In this document: positions 27,546-38,517 of the stretch, one piece after another
Numbering within the stretch: position 1 is the stretch's first letter
Layout: the number at the start of each line of letters is the position of its first letter
From: an uncultured Erythrobacter sp.
GTDB taxonomy: Bacteria > Pseudomonadota > Alphaproteobacteria > Sphingomonadales > Sphingomonadaceae
Reading direction: 5' to 3'
DNA length: 64,000 nucleotides
Assembly: GCA_947499505.1 (NCBI GenBank)
Contig: CANMOQ010000003.1
Span: 62,001-126,000, forward strand
Program-made: the position numbers and the translations under genes
Notes under the pieces: generated by a model
The model's input: the letters and a program-made list of their open reading frames with translations, nothing else
The model's database searches: none
What the model was told of the DNA's origin: nothing

Positions 27546-28978
27546 GCGTTCCGCTTCGATTCAATTGCGCCCGCGAGCCCAGCTGCCCATTTGGTTATGT
27601 CGCCCGCGCCAAGGCATACGACGATGTCGCCCTTGCGCATGTCGCCTGCAAGCGCGCTCGCCAAAGACGCCTGATCCTCGATCGTCTGCGCCGAACGGTG
27701 CCCGCGCGATTTTAACCCTGCGACGAGCGCGGCAGAACTGACGCCTTCAATCGGGTCTTCGCCCGCTTCGTAAACCGGGGTGACATAGACCTCGTCCGCT
27801 TCGTTGAAGCAGGTTTGGAAATCTTCCATCAGATCATTGAGGCGCGAATAGCGGTGCGGCTGGGCAATCGCGATCACGCGGCCTTCGCTATCGCCAGCGG
27901 AGGCCGCTTCGCGCGCTGCCTCAAGCACGGCGCGAATTTCCACTGGGTGGTGGGCGTAATCGTCGATAATGCTGACAGCGCCGCCTTCGACCGGGACAGA
28001 GCCAACCTTGGTGAAGCGGCGGCGAACCCCGCCGAACTGGCCAAAGCCCTCGCGGATAACATCGTCGGGGCAGCCCATCTCAATCGCGACTGCAATCGCA
28101 GCGAGAGCGTTTTGGACATTGTGGCGGCCCGGCATGGGCAGGTTGACGCCTTCAATCCGGCGGTCTTCTTCGCCGCGCTGGCGGATGATCACATCGAAAC
28201 GGTTGCCGCCTTCATGCGGGCGAATGTTCACCCCGCAAATGTCGGCCTGTAAAGAGAAGCCATAGGTCACGACCTTGCGGTCCCGAACTTGGCCGATCAC
28301 CGCCTGCACTTCTGGATGATCGACGCACAGGATCGCCGCGCCATAGAATGGTACGTTGTGAATGAATTCAACAAAGGCGCGTTTGACGCCGTCGAAATCG
28401 CCGTAATGGTCGAGATGCTCTGGATCGATATTGGTGACGACCGCGATGGTGCCATCGAGGCGCAGGAAGCTGCCGTCGCTCTCGTCGGCTTCGACCACCA
28501 TCCAATCGCTATCGCCCAGGCGCGCGTTGGAGCCATATTGTTCAATGATCCCGCCATTGATGACAGTCGGGTCTACATCGCCCTTGTCGAGCAATGCCGC
28601 GATCATGCTGGTGGTGGTGGTTTTGCCATGCGTTCCGGCCACCGCGACCGTGGATTTGAGCCGCATCAGCTCTGCGAGCATTTCGGCGCGGCGCACCACT
28701 GGGATGCGGTTTTCCAGCGCAGCGGCAACCTCTGGATTGGTGCGGCGCACGGCGGTGGAGGTGACGACGACGCTAACGCCGTCCACATTTTCGCGCTCAT
28801 GCCCGATATGCACAGTGATGCCGCGCGCGCGCAGGCGCTCTACGCTCGGCCCCTCGGCCAAGTCGCTGCCCTGCACGCCGTAGCCAAGATTGTGCATGAC
28901 CTCGGCAATGCCTGACATGCCAATGCCGCCGATGCCGACGAAATGGATTGTGCCAATATCGGTTGCGACGCCTTTCAT
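27542..28978 (-). CDS. murC: UDP-N-acetylmuramate--L-alanine ligase MurC
   Basis: Adds L-Ala to UDP-MurNAc. The Rossmann start is [15 protein letters not shown], the ATP P-loop is [12 protein letters not shown] (about 108-119), and [21 protein letters not shown] and [10 protein letters not shown] follow as in the Mur ligase family. Length 478 is normal. ATGA overlaps link it to murG and murB. Confidence 0.97.
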   Translation of the reverse strand: MKGVATDIGTIHFVGIGGIGMSGIAEVMHNLGYGVQGSDLAEGPSVERLRARGITVHIGHERENVDGVSVVVTSTAVRRTNPEVAAALENRIPVVRRAEMLAELMRLKSTVAVAGTHGKTTTTSMIAALLDKGDVDPTVINGGIIEQYGSNARLGDSDWMVVEADESDGSFLRLDGTIAVVTNIDPEHLDHYGDFDGVKRAFVEFIHNVPFYGAAILCVDHPEVQAVIGQVRDRKVVTYGFSLQADICGVNIRPHEGGNRFDVIIRQRGEEDRRIEGVNLPMPGRHNVQNALAAIAVAIEMGCPDDVIREGFGQFGGVRRRFTKVGSVPVEGGAVSIIDDYAHHPVEIRAVLEAAREAASAGDSEGRVIAIAQPHRYSRLNDLMEDFQTCFNEADEVYVTPVYEAGEDPIEGVSSAALVAGLKSRGHRSAQTIEDQASLASALAGDMRKGDIVVCLGAGDITKWAAGLAGAIESKRNA

Positions 28979-30180
28979 TCCGCCATATCCTTGGTCGCGC
29001 CTTCGGCTGCGGTGCTGGTAGCGGGCGCTCGTTTTTTGCCCTCACCGACGCGGATGACATCCATCATGTCCGCCCCGCCAAAGCTCTCCATCAAGTCCGC
29101 AAGATCCTTTGTCGCATCCGGGCGGCCGCAATTCCACGCGCCATGCGCGGCGTTGGCTAGGCTCGCCGGCTTTTGCGCCATCGCCTGAATTTGCTTGGCC
29201 AGTTCCTTGGGCGCGAAGTTCGCTTGGCGCACCATGCGCGCGCCGCCAGCGGCCACAATCTCGCGGGTGTTGGCGGCCTGATGATCGTCCGTCGCAATCG
29301 GCAGCGGGATCAGAATTCCGGGGCGGCCAACCGCAGTCAACTCGGCAATGGTCGAAGCCCCTGCCCGGCCAATGAAGACATGGCAATCGGCCAGGCGCTC
29401 TTCCATATCCTCAAAATACGTGCCGAGTTCAGCCGGGATATCGTGGCTCAAATAGCGTTCGCGCACCGCATCGATATCTTCCTGGCGGCATTGCTGCGTT
29501 ACTTGCAAGCGGCCGCGTAGCGCTGGTGGCAGCATAGCCAGACCATCGGGCACCACTTGCGAGAGGATGCTCGCGCCCTGACTGCCCCCGGTGACCAGCA
29601 CCCGCAGCAGGCCCTCATCGGTGAACTCAGGAAAATCCTGCTTACGCAGCTCTAGCACTTCAGCCCGGACCGGATTGCCGACCAGATAGACTTTGGTTTC
29701 GTGCTTCTCTTTGAGACGTTCAACCTCAGGATAGCTGGTGGCGATCGCATCCACGCGGCCAGCGAGCAGCCGGTTGACTCGCCCCAGCACAGCGTTTTGT
29801 TCGTGAACAACGCTGGGGATGCCCGCCTTGGTTGAGGCGAGCAGCGCCGGGAAAGCCGGATAGCCGCCAAAGCCGATCACCGCGCTGGGTTCAAACGCAC
29901 CAAACAAGCGCAGCGCCATATTGCGGCCATCGCGCACCGCGCGCGCGCCGCCTAGCCAGCGCAGCGGGTTTTTGCCAAACCGACCAGCAGGCAGAACATG
30001 CGCGGTCAAATAATCAGGCTTGCCCGGGATGTTCGCCCCGCGCTCATCCGTGATCAAGGCCACATGGTGCCCACGCGCGTCCAGCTCTGCCGCCAGCGCA
30101 AAGGCCGGGATCAAATGGCCGCCGGTCCCGCCAGCGGCGAGAACGAAATGACGATTGGATTTGGGAGCATCGCTATTCAT
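28975..30180 (-). CDS. murG: Lipid II synthase MurG
   Basis: Glycosyltransferase (GT-B) that adds GlcNAc to lipid I at the cytoplasmic membrane face. The glycine-rich loop [11 protein letters not shown] starts the N-domain. VTGGSQGAS and the donor site [10 protein letters not shown] with [14 protein letters not shown] are in the C-domain. At 401 residues it is longer than E. coli MurG (355), because of a charged C-terminal tail of about 30 residues ([11 protein letters not shown]). It overlaps ftsW and murC by ATGA. Confidence 0.96.
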   Translation of the reverse strand: MNSDAPKSNRHFVLAAGGTGGHLIPAFALAAELDARGHHVALITDERGANIPGKPDYLTAHVLPAGRFGKNPLRWLGGARAVRDGRNMALRLFGAFEPSAVIGFGGYPAFPALLASTKAGIPSVVHEQNAVLGRVNRLLAGRVDAIATSYPEVERLKEKHETKVYLVGNPVRAEVLELRKQDFPEFTDEGLLRVLVTGGSQGASILSQVVPDGLAMLPPALRGRLQVTQQCRQEDIDAVRERYLSHDIPAELGTYFEDMEERLADCHVFIGRAGASTIAELTAVGRPGILIPLPIATDDHQAANTREIVAAGGARMVRQANFAPKELAKQIQAMAQKPASLANAAHGAWNCGRPDATKDLADLMESFGGADMMDVIRVGEGKKRAPATSTAAEGATKDMAE

Positions 30181-31421
30181 TCGCGCTCCTCCTTATTTTC
30201 TAGAAAGTCTCTCAGTCCCGGCGTCTCGCGCTTTAGGAACGGATTGCGCCGCGTGATTGCGAGCAACAGACCGAATGTAAAGCACACCGCCAAGGTTGAC
30301 GAGCCGCCATAGCTAATCAGCGGCAAGGTCATGCCTTTGGATGGGAACAGCTGAAGATTGACGAGAATATTGATGAAAGCCTGACCGCCGATTTGAGTGA
30401 CGAGGCCAGCGCCTGCGAGCAGAACAAACAGGTTCTCTTCATCCACCAGACGCACCAGCACGCGCGCGACAATCGCGAGATAGAGCAGCACGATCAGCGC
30501 GCAAATCATCAGGCCATATTCCTCGCCAATGACGGAGAAGATATAGTCGGTGTGCGCCTCTGGCAGGTTCATCTTGCGAATGCCGAGCCACAGGCCGCTG
30601 CCGGTCCAACCGCCAGCCAGCAGGGTGCGCTGAGCCAGATCAACTTGGTCAAACGCCGTACCGCCGCCCAGAAACGCATCGATCCGGTGGCGCGCATTGT
30701 CATAGAGGAAATAGGTCGCGGTCAGCCCGACGACGCCCGCACCAACCAGCGCACTGATCCGCTGTACCGAGACGCCGGACAGCAGCACCAGCACGAACCA
30801 CACGCCGGCGAACAGGATGGTCGCGCCAAGGTTTGGCTGAAGCATGAGCAGGCCCGCGACGAGGGCCATGATCATCGTCACAAAGGTGAGCACCGGCAGA
30901 CCCGGATCGCGCAGCCGCCAGCTCAAAATCCACGCAAGCGCGATGGCAAAGCCAGGTTTCAAGAACTCAGAGGGCTGGAGCGACATGCCGACCTCTAGCC
31001 AGCGGCGCGCGCCGTTTTTCTCGACCCCGATAATCGGCACGAGGAACAGCAGCGCCAGCATTCCGGCGAACAGCAAGATGCCCATGCGGCGCGCATTGTC
31101 GCGGCTGGCAAAGCTGGTGGCGATCATCACGCCGACGCCCATGATCTGCCACACGACATGCGATTTCAGGAACAGAAATTCATCGAGGCGCACCTCAGCG
31201 GTCGACAATTGCTCTGCACTGGCAGGCGAGGCAGCCGCCACGGCAGCGGTGCCGATCAGCATCATGACGAGAACCAGGCCAAGCAGCCATTTGTCGACTT
31301 CGCGCCACCAAATGCGCAGATCGCCCATCCACCCGCGCCGCACAGGGACAGGCGCGTGGAATGATCCGCCGCTGCGGCCGGGTGCATAAGGGCCGTAAGC
31401 CGGTGAACCGACGGAATTCAT
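30177..31421 (-). CDS. ftsW: Septal peptidoglycan glycosyltransferase FtsW
   Basis: SEDS-family polymerase of lipid II at the septum, partner of FtsI. A cytoplasmic N-terminus of about 44 residues precedes ten membrane helices. SEDS hallmarks seen are GARRWLEVGMSLQPSEFLKPG, LQPNLGATILF, EAHTDYIFSVIGEEYG (catalytic Asp region) and LPLISYGGSS near the C-terminus. It is coupled by ATGA to murD and murG. Confidence 0.96.
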   Translation of the reverse strand: MNSVGSPAYGPYAPGRSGGSFHAPVPVRRGWMGDLRIWWREVDKWLLGLVLVMMLIGTAAVAAASPASAEQLSTAEVRLDEFLFLKSHVVWQIMGVGVMIATSFASRDNARRMGILLFAGMLALLFLVPIIGVEKNGARRWLEVGMSLQPSEFLKPGFAIALAWILSWRLRDPGLPVLTFVTMIMALVAGLLMLQPNLGATILFAGVWFVLVLLSGVSVQRISALVGAGVVGLTATYFLYDNARHRIDAFLGGGTAFDQVDLAQRTLLAGGWTGSGLWLGIRKMNLPEAHTDYIFSVIGEEYGLMICALIVLLYLAIVARVLVRLVDEENLFVLLAGAGLVTQIGGQAFINILVNLQLFPSKGMTLPLISYGGSSTLAVCFTFGLLLAITRRNPFLKRETPGLRDFLENKEERE

Positions 31422-32719
31422 GCGGCCTCTCCCAAGGCATGGACGAGATTGCGGAATTGCTGACCGCGGTCTTCAAAATCTCGGAATTGATCAAAGCTGG
31501 CAGCAGCCGGCGAGAACAGCACCACATCGCCCGCGCGCGCATCACCATGCGCCTTGGCAAAGGCTTGGCTTAGCGTCTCGCAATACTCAGCCGGTGCGGA
31601 TGGCCGAATGGCCTGCGCGAACATCTCTCCATCACGGCCAATGGTATAGGCACCCGCGACGTGGTCCATCAAACCCGCTAAAGAGCCTAGGCCGTCCTCC
31701 TTGGCCATACCGCCCACGATCCAACGCACGCGCGGATCGGGATCAGGCGGAAACGCGGCAATGGCCGGTGCGGTGGAATCCGCATTGGTCGCTTTGCTGT
31801 CGTTGATGAAGGTTACGTCGGCGACCTCAGCGACACGTTCCATGCGATGCGGGAGGCCGGTAAAGGTATTCAATCCGACATTAAGGTCAGGCAACCCAAC
31901 CCCTAGAGTCGAGCAAACCTCGAACGCTGCGGCTGCATTTTGAGCGTTATGCGGCCCCTGAAGTGAAGGGGAAGAAACAGCAGTCTTTCGCACGAATTGC
32001 GGAGGCAGAATCTCGTCACGCAATGTGTCCGCGATCGCTGCACTCATATCATCATGGCCAGAAAAGACCTTTGCATGTTCCTCCGACTGCATGTCGAAAA
32101 GGCGCGCCTTGCTCGCCGCATATTTCTCAAAATCACCATCATACCGGTCCAGGTGATCCGGCGTGATGTTCAGCAGCACCGCGACATCGCAATCCAGGCT
32201 AAACGTCAGATCAATCTGATAGCTCGACAGCTCCAGCACATAGACCCCGCCTTTTGGCAATGGACCCTGCCCCAAAATCGGTTCACCAATATTGCCGCCC
32301 ATCACGCTGGGCACGCCCGCGGTTTGCAGGATGTGATGGACCAGCGCGGTGGTGGTCGACTTGCCATTGGTGCCGGTAATGCCAACCACTTTGTGCGGCG
32401 GCAGATCAGCGCGGGCCTGAGCGAACAGTTCAATATCGCCGATCACAGGCACATCGAATTTCGCGGCATAGGGCGCGATTGGATGGGTGTTGAGCGGGAC
32501 GCCGGGGGACACGACCACGCCTGCAAATCCGGTAAGATCAATCTGCAAGGGATCGGCCAGTTCGCACCGGCCCACAAACGCCTCGCGCGCTTCTTCACGC
32601 TCGTCCCATGCGGTTACTTCAGCGCCGCTCGCCAGTAATGCCTCCACCGTGGCCGCGCCAGACCGCGCCAGGCCGAGCACGGCATAGCGTTTTCCAGCAA
32701 AGGCAGCCGAGGTAATCAC
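31418..32719 (-). CDS. murD: UDP-N-acetylmuramoyl-L-alanine--D-glutamate ligase MurD
   Basis: Adds D-Glu to UDP-MurNAc-L-Ala. Motifs are GLARSGAATV in the UDP domain, the P-loop GITGTNGKSTTTAL, NITPDHLDRYDGD, and NDSKATNADST in the C-domain. The start is GTG 32719, with GGGGAG about 10 nt upstream. It follows mraY by 16 bp, the only appreciable gap from mraZ to ftsA. It overlaps ftsW by ATGA. Confidence 0.96.
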   Translation of the reverse strand: MITSAAFAGKRYAVLGLARSGAATVEALLASGAEVTAWDEREEAREAFVGRCELADPLQIDLTGFAGVVVSPGVPLNTHPIAPYAAKFDVPVIGDIELFAQARADLPPHKVVGITGTNGKSTTTALVHHILQTAGVPSVMGGNIGEPILGQGPLPKGGVYVLELSSYQIDLTFSLDCDVAVLLNITPDHLDRYDGDFEKYAASKARLFDMQSEEHAKVFSGHDDMSAAIADTLRDEILPPQFVRKTAVSSPSLQGPHNAQNAAAAFEVCSTLGVGLPDLNVGLNTFTGLPHRMERVAEVADVTFINDSKATNADSTAPAIAAFPPDPDPRVRWIVGGMAKEDGLGSLAGLMDHVAGAYTIGRDGEMFAQAIRPSAPAEYCETLSQAFAKAHGDARAGDVVLFSPAAASFDQFRDFEDRGQQFRNLVHALGEAA

Positions 32720-32735
32720 TTTGGCGCAGCTCCCC

Positions 32736-33806
32736 TTAGCGCAGTTTCAGCGTGGCCAGCCCAGCGAGCGCCAGCACGATCGAAATGATCCAGAACCGGA
32801 TCACAACCTTGCTCTCGCTCCAGCCGAGCTGTTCGAAATGGTGGTGGATCGGTGCCATGCGGAACACCCGCTTGCCCGTGCGTTTGAACCAAAAGACCTG
32901 AACGATGACGGAAACCGCCTCCAGAACGAATAGGCCGCCGACAATCGCCAGAACAATCTCGTGGTGCGCGGCGACCGCGATGGCGCCCAAGGCCCCGCCC
33001 AAGGCGAGCGATCCTGTGTCACCCATAAACACCGCCGCCGGCGGCGCGTTGAACCACAGAAATGCCAGGCCCGCGCCGATGATCGCGGCGCAGAATATCG
33101 CCAGCTCGCCCGCGCCCTCAACATAAGGAATGCCGAGATATTCGCTAAAGTCGGTGCGCCCGACGAGATAGGCGATGATCGCAAAGGTGCCTGCGGCAAT
33201 GATCACAGGCATAATTGCCAGACCATCAAGGCCATCGGTCAGGTTCACTGCATTGCCCGCACCAACGATCACGAAGGCGGCAAAGAAGTAATAGAACGGC
33301 CCCAGAGGGATCGACACGTCAGAGAAGAACGGCACGTATAGGTCCGTGCTGATCTGGCTGACAATGATGTAGGACGCGATGCCAGCGACGACGAACTCCA
33401 TCGCGAGCCGCACCCGCCCGGGTACGCCAGCATGGCTGTTCTTGGAGACTTTGTCGTAGTCATCGAGGAAGCCGATGATCCCGAAACCGGCGGTCACCGC
33501 GAGGCAGGCCCACACCAGCGGGCTGCGCAAATCCATCCACAGCATCAGCGACAGGGCCAATGAAATGAGGATCATCAATCCGCCCATGGTCGGCGTGCCG
33601 CGCTTTGCAAAATGGCTTTCCGGCCCGTCTTCACGGATCGGCTGCCCCTTGCCCTGGCGCACGCGCAGAATGTTGATGAAGCGCGGACCGATCACCAAGC
33701 CGATCAGCAGCGCCGTCAGCAGCGTCGCTCCGGCACGGAACGTCTGGTAACGCACAAGGTTGAAGATCCCTTCAAACCCGAGCCATTCGGCGAGCAGATA
33801 CAGCAT
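32736..33806 (-). CDS. mraY: Phospho-N-acetylmuramoyl-pentapeptide transferase MraY
   Basis: Integral membrane enzyme making lipid I from UDP-MurNAc-pentapeptide and undecaprenyl phosphate. About ten membrane helices are visible. The catalytic Asp pair [30 protein letters not shown] and the MAPIHHHFE loop are all intact. ATG 33806 directly follows the TAA of murF with no spacer. Confidence 0.97.
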   Translation of the reverse strand: MLYLLAEWLGFEGIFNLVRYQTFRAGATLLTALLIGLVIGPRFINILRVRQGKGQPIREDGPESHFAKRGTPTMGGLMILISLALSLMLWMDLRSPLVWACLAVTAGFGIIGFLDDYDKVSKNSHAGVPGRVRLAMEFVVAGIASYIIVSQISTDLYVPFFSDVSIPLGPFYYFFAAFVIVGAGNAVNLTDGLDGLAIMPVIIAAGTFAIIAYLVGRTDFSEYLGIPYVEGAGELAIFCAAIIGAGLAFLWFNAPPAAVFMGDTGSLALGGALGAIAVAAHHEIVLAIVGGLFVLEAVSVIVQVFWFKRTGKRVFRMAPIHHHFEQLGWSESKVVIRFWIISIVLALAGLATLKLR

Positions 33807-35297
33807 TTAGTCGTCCTGTTGCCCCTCAACCGGGTGCGTTTGCGTAAAATGGGTAACCAGAGCGCCAAGACCGACCGAGTTTGACCCTTTGACAAGGATT
33901 GCGTCCCCGCCATTGATGCCAAATTCGCTGAGCATGGAAATCGCCTGATCCGGACCGTCGCAATGCGTGAAGCTGCCCGGGTTGCCAAGCGGAACGCCGC
34001 CTGATTTCCCCAATTCATAGGCCAGCTCGCGCATCTCTTCGCCAACCAGAATGACGTGATCGACCCGCGCGTCATTAAGCGGCTCGGCCAATTGGCGGTG
34101 GAAGCGTGGGCTGAAATCACCCAGCTCCATCATGCTGCCCAATATCGCGATCCGGCGCAGCGCCGGTGTCTGGCCCAATTGCCTCAGAGTTGCGCGCATC
34201 GAGGCGGGATTCGCATTGTAGCTTTCATCGACCAGCAAGGCTTTGCCATCGCCGGGTAAATCAATCTGGAACCGCGCGCCGCGCCCTTTCAGCCCGCCCA
34301 TTTCAGCCAGCGCCAGGCCCGCTGCGGCGAGATCGCCGCCCGCCGCGCGCACTGCCGCCATGACGCCGAGCGAATTGGCAATCCAATGCTCGCCCGGCTC
34401 CGCAATCGAATAGCACAGCCGCGCATCGCCGAGGTCTGCTGTGATCAGCGAACCTCCGGTGCTGATCGGAATGGCATCGAGCAGCCGCACATCGGCGTCC
34501 GCATGGCGGCCAAAGGTCACCACCTCAGCGCCCGCTGCACGAGCATGGCCGATAAGGCGCTCGGTATAGTCTGTATCCGCCGGAATAATCGCTGTGCCGC
34601 CCGGTGTCAGGCCGGTGAAGATCGCCGCTTTTTCATCGGCAATGGCCTCCATCGAGCCAAGATTTTCGATATGCGCAGGCGCGAGCGTGGTGATCAGCGC
34701 CACATCAGGGCGCACATGATCGGCTAAAGGCGCAATTTCGCCAGCATGGTTCATGCCCATTTCAAACACGCCAAACAGGCTGCGCGCGGGCATCCTAGCG
34801 AGGCTGAGCGGCACGCCTACGTGATTGTTATAGCTGCGCACGCTGCGATGCGCCGCGCCTCTGCTGGCCCGGTCTAAAGCGGCAAAGATCGCCTCTTTGA
34901 CGCCGGTTTTGCCAACCGATCCGGTAACACCAATGCGCACCCCAGGGCTGCGATCGCGCGCCGCATGAGCGAGTGCATGCAGGGCGGCGCTGGTGTCTTC
35001 AACGAGCACATGCGGATAATCGACGGCGCGGTCTGTAATCGCCGCAACCGCCCCTGCGACAAAGGCTTTGTCGAGGAAGCGGTGACCATCCATCTCCTCG
35101 CCCTTCAGCGCGACGAACAAATCGCCAGAGCGCACATCGCGGGAATCCATTTCAACGCCGGAGGCCTGGAAGTGATGACTCGCCGTGCCGCCCGTTGCCA
35201 TCTCGATCTCCCGTGAGTTCCACAGCGCTCCGCTGAGGTCATCGCGCGCGGTTACCGGCCAAACCCGCAGCGCAGCGTGGATCAGCGGCGCATTCAT
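33807..35297 (-). CDS. murF: UDP-N-acetylmuramoyl-tripeptide--D-alanyl-D-alanine ligase MurF
   Basis: Adds D-Ala-D-Ala to complete the pentapeptide precursor. ATG 35297 overlaps the murE stop (ATGA), giving 496 residues. The frame extends to an upstream ATG at 35330, which is not needed. Motifs are DSRDVRSGDLFVALKGE in the UDP-binding domain, the P-loop GVTGSVGKTGVKEA, EMGMNHAGEIAPL, and LVDESYNANPASMRA. It abuts mraY. Confidence 0.96.
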   Translation of the reverse strand: MNAPLIHAALRVWPVTARDDLSGALWNSREIEMATGGTASHHFQASGVEMDSRDVRSGDLFVALKGEEMDGHRFLDKAFVAGAVAAITDRAVDYPHVLVEDTSAALHALAHAARDRSPGVRIGVTGSVGKTGVKEAIFAALDRASRGAAHRSVRSYNNHVGVPLSLARMPARSLFGVFEMGMNHAGEIAPLADHVRPDVALITTLAPAHIENLGSMEAIADEKAAIFTGLTPGGTAIIPADTDYTERLIGHARAAGAEVVTFGRHADADVRLLDAIPISTGGSLITADLGDARLCYSIAEPGEHWIANSLGVMAAVRAAGGDLAAAGLALAEMGGLKGRGARFQIDLPGDGKALLVDESYNANPASMRATLRQLGQTPALRRIAILGSMMELGDFSPRFHRQLAEPLNDARVDHVILVGEEMRELAYELGKSGGVPLGNPGSFTHCDGPDQAISMLSEFGINGGDAILVKGSNSVGLGALVTHFTQTHPVEGQQDD

Positions 35298-36802
35298 GAG
35301 CCAGACCCCGAACCGCCAGCAGCGGCGCATTCGCGCGCAACCGTTACGTCATCGAACGGCAAAACCCGCATATTCTCTCCTGCACCGATGATCTGTCCTT
35401 GCTCGTGGCCTTTGCCCGCCACCAGCACAATGTCGTGTTCTCCGGCGAGCGAAATGGCTTCGCCAATCGCCTCGCGCCGGTCGCCAATCTCGCGCGCGCT
35501 GGCCGCGGCCCCGCGCATGATGTCCGCCCGAATGGCCGCCGGGCTTTCGCCGCGCGGATTATCGTCGGTAACGATGACAATGTCTGATTTGTCAGAGGCA
35601 GCGGCGCCCATCGATGCGCGCTTGCCGGGATCGCGGTCTCCGCCAGCGCCAAATACAGTGATCAAACGCCCGCCCTGCCCGCGCGCCACATGCGGGCGCA
35701 ACGCCGCAATCGCCGCCGCCAAAGCGTCCGGCGTGTGAGCATAATCGACATAGACAGGCGCGCCGGCCGGGCTGATCACGGCTCGTTCAATCCGCCCGCG
35801 CACCGGCTGAAGCCGGGAAATCGCGTCCAGCGCCTGCGCGGCATCACTGCCGGTGGCAATCGCCAGAGCCGCCGCTACCATAGCGTTGGCGGCCTGATAT
35901 TCACCGATCAGCGGAAGCTTGATCGAAAAGACATGCCCCTCATGCTCGACATCGATCGTCTGCCCAAGCTGCGTTGTTTTGCGATCGACAAGGCGGAGGA
36001 ACGCGTTGGAGCCGCTCCCCACCTTGCCGACAAGAAGCACGCGCAAATTTGAGGACATCGCGTGCTCGGCGGCACGGCGGGTCCACTCGCTGTTATCCCC
36101 GCCGTCCCAAATGATTGCCGCTGCGCCCGGCTCCAGCACTTCGCTGAACAGCCGTATTTTCGCAGCGAAATATTCGTCCATATCAGCGTGATAATCGAGG
36201 TGATCACGGCTGAAATTGGTAAAGGCTGCGGCTGATACCGGCACGCCTTCGTTGCGATATTGCGAGAGGCCGTGGCTCGATGCCTCATAGGCCACATGGC
36301 TCACGCCTTCGCGCGCCAGCCCGCTCATATTCGATAGGAAAGTGACAATGTCCGGCGTGGTGAGGCCGGTGGAGACGCTCTCATCCGGCGTGGTCACGCC
36401 CAATGTGCCAATGCTGGCCGCGCGCTCGCCGCACATGCGCCAGATTTGCCGCGTCATCTCGACGGTGGAGGTTTTGCCATTGGTGCCTGTGACCGCCACG
36501 ATATGCGGCGGGACGGGCGTGAAGAACCCGGCGGCCAATCGCGCAAAATCGCGGCGCGGATTGTCGCTGGCGATGTGAACGGCGCCCTCTACGCTTACGC
36601 CGGGGCGCGTCACGATGGCCACGGCGCCTGCGGCAATAGCCTCGGGAATGACGTCTTCCGCATTGAAGGTCAGACCCTGAAACGCGCCGAACACGGTGCC
36701 GGGCGCAACCTTGCGATGATCGATGGCAAAGCCGGTTACGCTGAGGTCTGCGCCCTCACCGCAAGGCAGCCCTGCCCTCTCTGCTAAATTTCCAAGTTTC
36801 AT
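35294..36802 (-). CDS. murE: UDP-N-acetylmuramoyl-tripeptide synthetase MurE
   Basis: Adds the third stem residue. P-loop AVTGTNGKTSTVEM, EASSHGLSQYR, FTNFSRDHLDYH and VDYAHTPDALAAAI are present. The substrate-specificity loop reads TDDNPRGESP; DNPR is the meso-diaminopimelate-selecting motif, matching a Gram-negative. Length is 502 residues. It overlaps ftsI and murF by 4 nt each. Confidence 0.97.
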   Translation of the reverse strand: MKLGNLAERAGLPCGEGADLSVTGFAIDHRKVAPGTVFGAFQGLTFNAEDVIPEAIAAGAVAIVTRPGVSVEGAVHIASDNPRRDFARLAAGFFTPVPPHIVAVTGTNGKTSTVEMTRQIWRMCGERAASIGTLGVTTPDESVSTGLTTPDIVTFLSNMSGLAREGVSHVAYEASSHGLSQYRNEGVPVSAAAFTNFSRDHLDYHADMDEYFAAKIRLFSEVLEPGAAAIIWDGGDNSEWTRRAAEHAMSSNLRVLLVGKVGSGSNAFLRLVDRKTTQLGQTIDVEHEGHVFSIKLPLIGEYQAANAMVAAALAIATGSDAAQALDAISRLQPVRGRIERAVISPAGAPVYVDYAHTPDALAAAIAALRPHVARGQGGRLITVFGAGGDRDPGKRASMGAAASDKSDIVIVTDDNPRGESPAAIRADIMRGAAASAREIGDRREAIGEAISLAGEHDIVLVAGKGHEQGQIIGAGENMRVLPFDDVTVARECAAAGGSGSGS

Positions 36803-38517
36803 TTGCGCCCCTCCACCAAGAAGCGAAGATCACTAATATCGACGTCGCGTGTCGTATCTGGTTGTACGCCCAGCATTGGGCCAATTCGCGGCACGAGCCG
36901 CCCGACGACCGGGGCCGCGTTGAACGCCGCTGTCCGCTGAAACGAACTTGCCACAGTGCCGCGCGGTTCATCAATCACCGCGACCACAACATAACGCGGG
37001 CGGTCCATTGGGAATGCGGCGGCAAAAGACGAAATCAGCTTCGTCTTGCTATATCCGCCTTTGACTGGCTTTTCCGCAGAGCCGGTCTTTCCCCCGACCC
37101 GGTAACCCGGCGCATCAGCGCTGCGGCCAGTGCCGTAAATAGAGATCATTCGCAGCAGCTGGCGCATACGCGAGGAGGTCGAGGTCTTGAACACGCGGCG
37201 ACCACGCGGAGCCTCGCCAGCCTCCAGCTTATGCAAAGTCGCAGGACGCCAGATGCCGCCATTGACCATCGCGGCGTAAGCGGTCGCCAAGTGCAGCGGC
37301 GTGACCGAAATACCGTGGCCATAGCCAACCGTCATATTGGTTAGCCGCGACCAGTCACCGCGCGGCCAGATCGGATGGCCTTTTGCGGGCAGCTCAATAT
37401 AGGGCCGCTCGTTCATGCCAAGGTCGATCATCGTTTGGCGCAGCCGCTCTGGACCCAGCTGATCCGCGACCCGCATGGTGACGGTGTTGGACGAATAGGC
37501 CAGCGCCTGAGGAATGTTGAGCGTCGCGCCCTTGTCGGAATAATCCGCGCGCTCAATCGAACCGATCTTAACCGGGCGCGCGTTCCAATTGGCGCTGAGA
37601 TCCGTGATTACGCCAGCATCAATCGCAGCGGCGACGGTCAGCGGCTTGAAGGTCGAACCCAGCTCATACACCTGATTGGTGGCGCGGTTCATCATATTGG
37701 CCTGGCCAGCGGCATCGATCCGATTGGGATTGAACTCTGGTAGGGACGCCAGCGCCATCACCTCGCCACTGTCGACATCCAGAACCAGCCCCGCCGCGCC
37801 CAGCGCATTGGTGGCGAGCATTGTCTTGCTCAGCTCGTCTTCGAGCGCGCCTTGAACGCGCATGTCGATCGAGAGCGGCACCGATTCCGAACGCAAAGCG
37901 GGATCGCGCAATTGCTCGTCCAGCACCGCTTCCATGCCGACGCGGCCATGATCATCAGCCGCGACATAGCCAAGGATATGCGCGCCCAGTGAGCCTTGCG
38001 GATAGTGGCGGTCGGTCTCGCGCGGGATTTGCAGCGCGACCTCGCCCAGACGCATGATCTCATTCGCCTCTTCCGGCAGAATGCGGCGGCGCAAATAACC
38101 CGCGCGGCCAGTGGCCAAGCGCGAGGCCGTGTCGCTCACATCCATCTCTGGGAAAATATTGGCGAGCTTCAATGCGACATCTTGCGGCGAGGCAACCAAA
38201 GGCGCGCCGCCATCACCCATGGCAGTTGGCGCATACCACAGGGCATAGGCGGGAAATGCACGGGCCAGCGGAATGCCATTGCGATCGGTGATCTCACCGC
38301 GCGGGGGAAGCAATTGCTCCGCCAGGCTGGTGCGCGATGGGGCGTGTCCAGCAAAACCCAAATAGGCAATACGCAGGATGGCCGCCGCAGCGACCAAACC
38401 AAACACCAGCACAATCCAGAGCACGCGCCAACGCGCCGTCAACAGCGAGCGATAGCGCAGATTGACGAGTTGGATGCGGCCTGCGGGGATGGCCGGGCGA
38501 GCCGCAAAGGCACTCAT
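36799..38517 (-). CDS. ftsI: Septal transpeptidase FtsI (penicillin-binding protein 3)
   Basis: Class B PBP: a short cytoplasmic N-terminus, one membrane helix at about 30-50 (VLWIVLVFGLVAAAAILRI), a pedestal domain (about 60-230; RGEITDRNGIPLARAFPAYALW), then the transpeptidase domain. The active-site motifs are complete: STFK (GSTFKPLTV), SSN (AYSSNTVTM) and KTG (GGKTGSAEKP). It is coupled to ftsL and murE by ATGA overlaps and works with FtsW encoded downstream. Confidence 0.97.
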   Translation of the reverse strand: MSAFAARPAIPAGRIQLVNLRYRSLLTARWRVLWIVLVFGLVAAAAILRIAYLGFAGHAPSRTSLAEQLLPPRGEITDRNGIPLARAFPAYALWYAPTAMGDGGAPLVASPQDVALKLANIFPEMDVSDTASRLATGRAGYLRRRILPEEANEIMRLGEVALQIPRETDRHYPQGSLGAHILGYVAADDHGRVGMEAVLDEQLRDPALRSESVPLSIDMRVQGALEDELSKTMLATNALGAAGLVLDVDSGEVMALASLPEFNPNRIDAAGQANMMNRATNQVYELGSTFKPLTVAAAIDAGVITDLSANWNARPVKIGSIERADYSDKGATLNIPQALAYSSNTVTMRVADQLGPERLRQTMIDLGMNERPYIELPAKGHPIWPRGDWSRLTNMTVGYGHGISVTPLHLATAYAAMVNGGIWRPATLHKLEAGEAPRGRRVFKTSTSSRMRQLLRMISIYGTGRSADAPGYRVGGKTGSAEKPVKGGYSKTKLISSFAAAFPMDRPRYVVVAVIDEPRGTVASSFQRTAAFNAAPVVGRLVPRIGPMLGVQPDTTRDVDISDLRFLVEGRK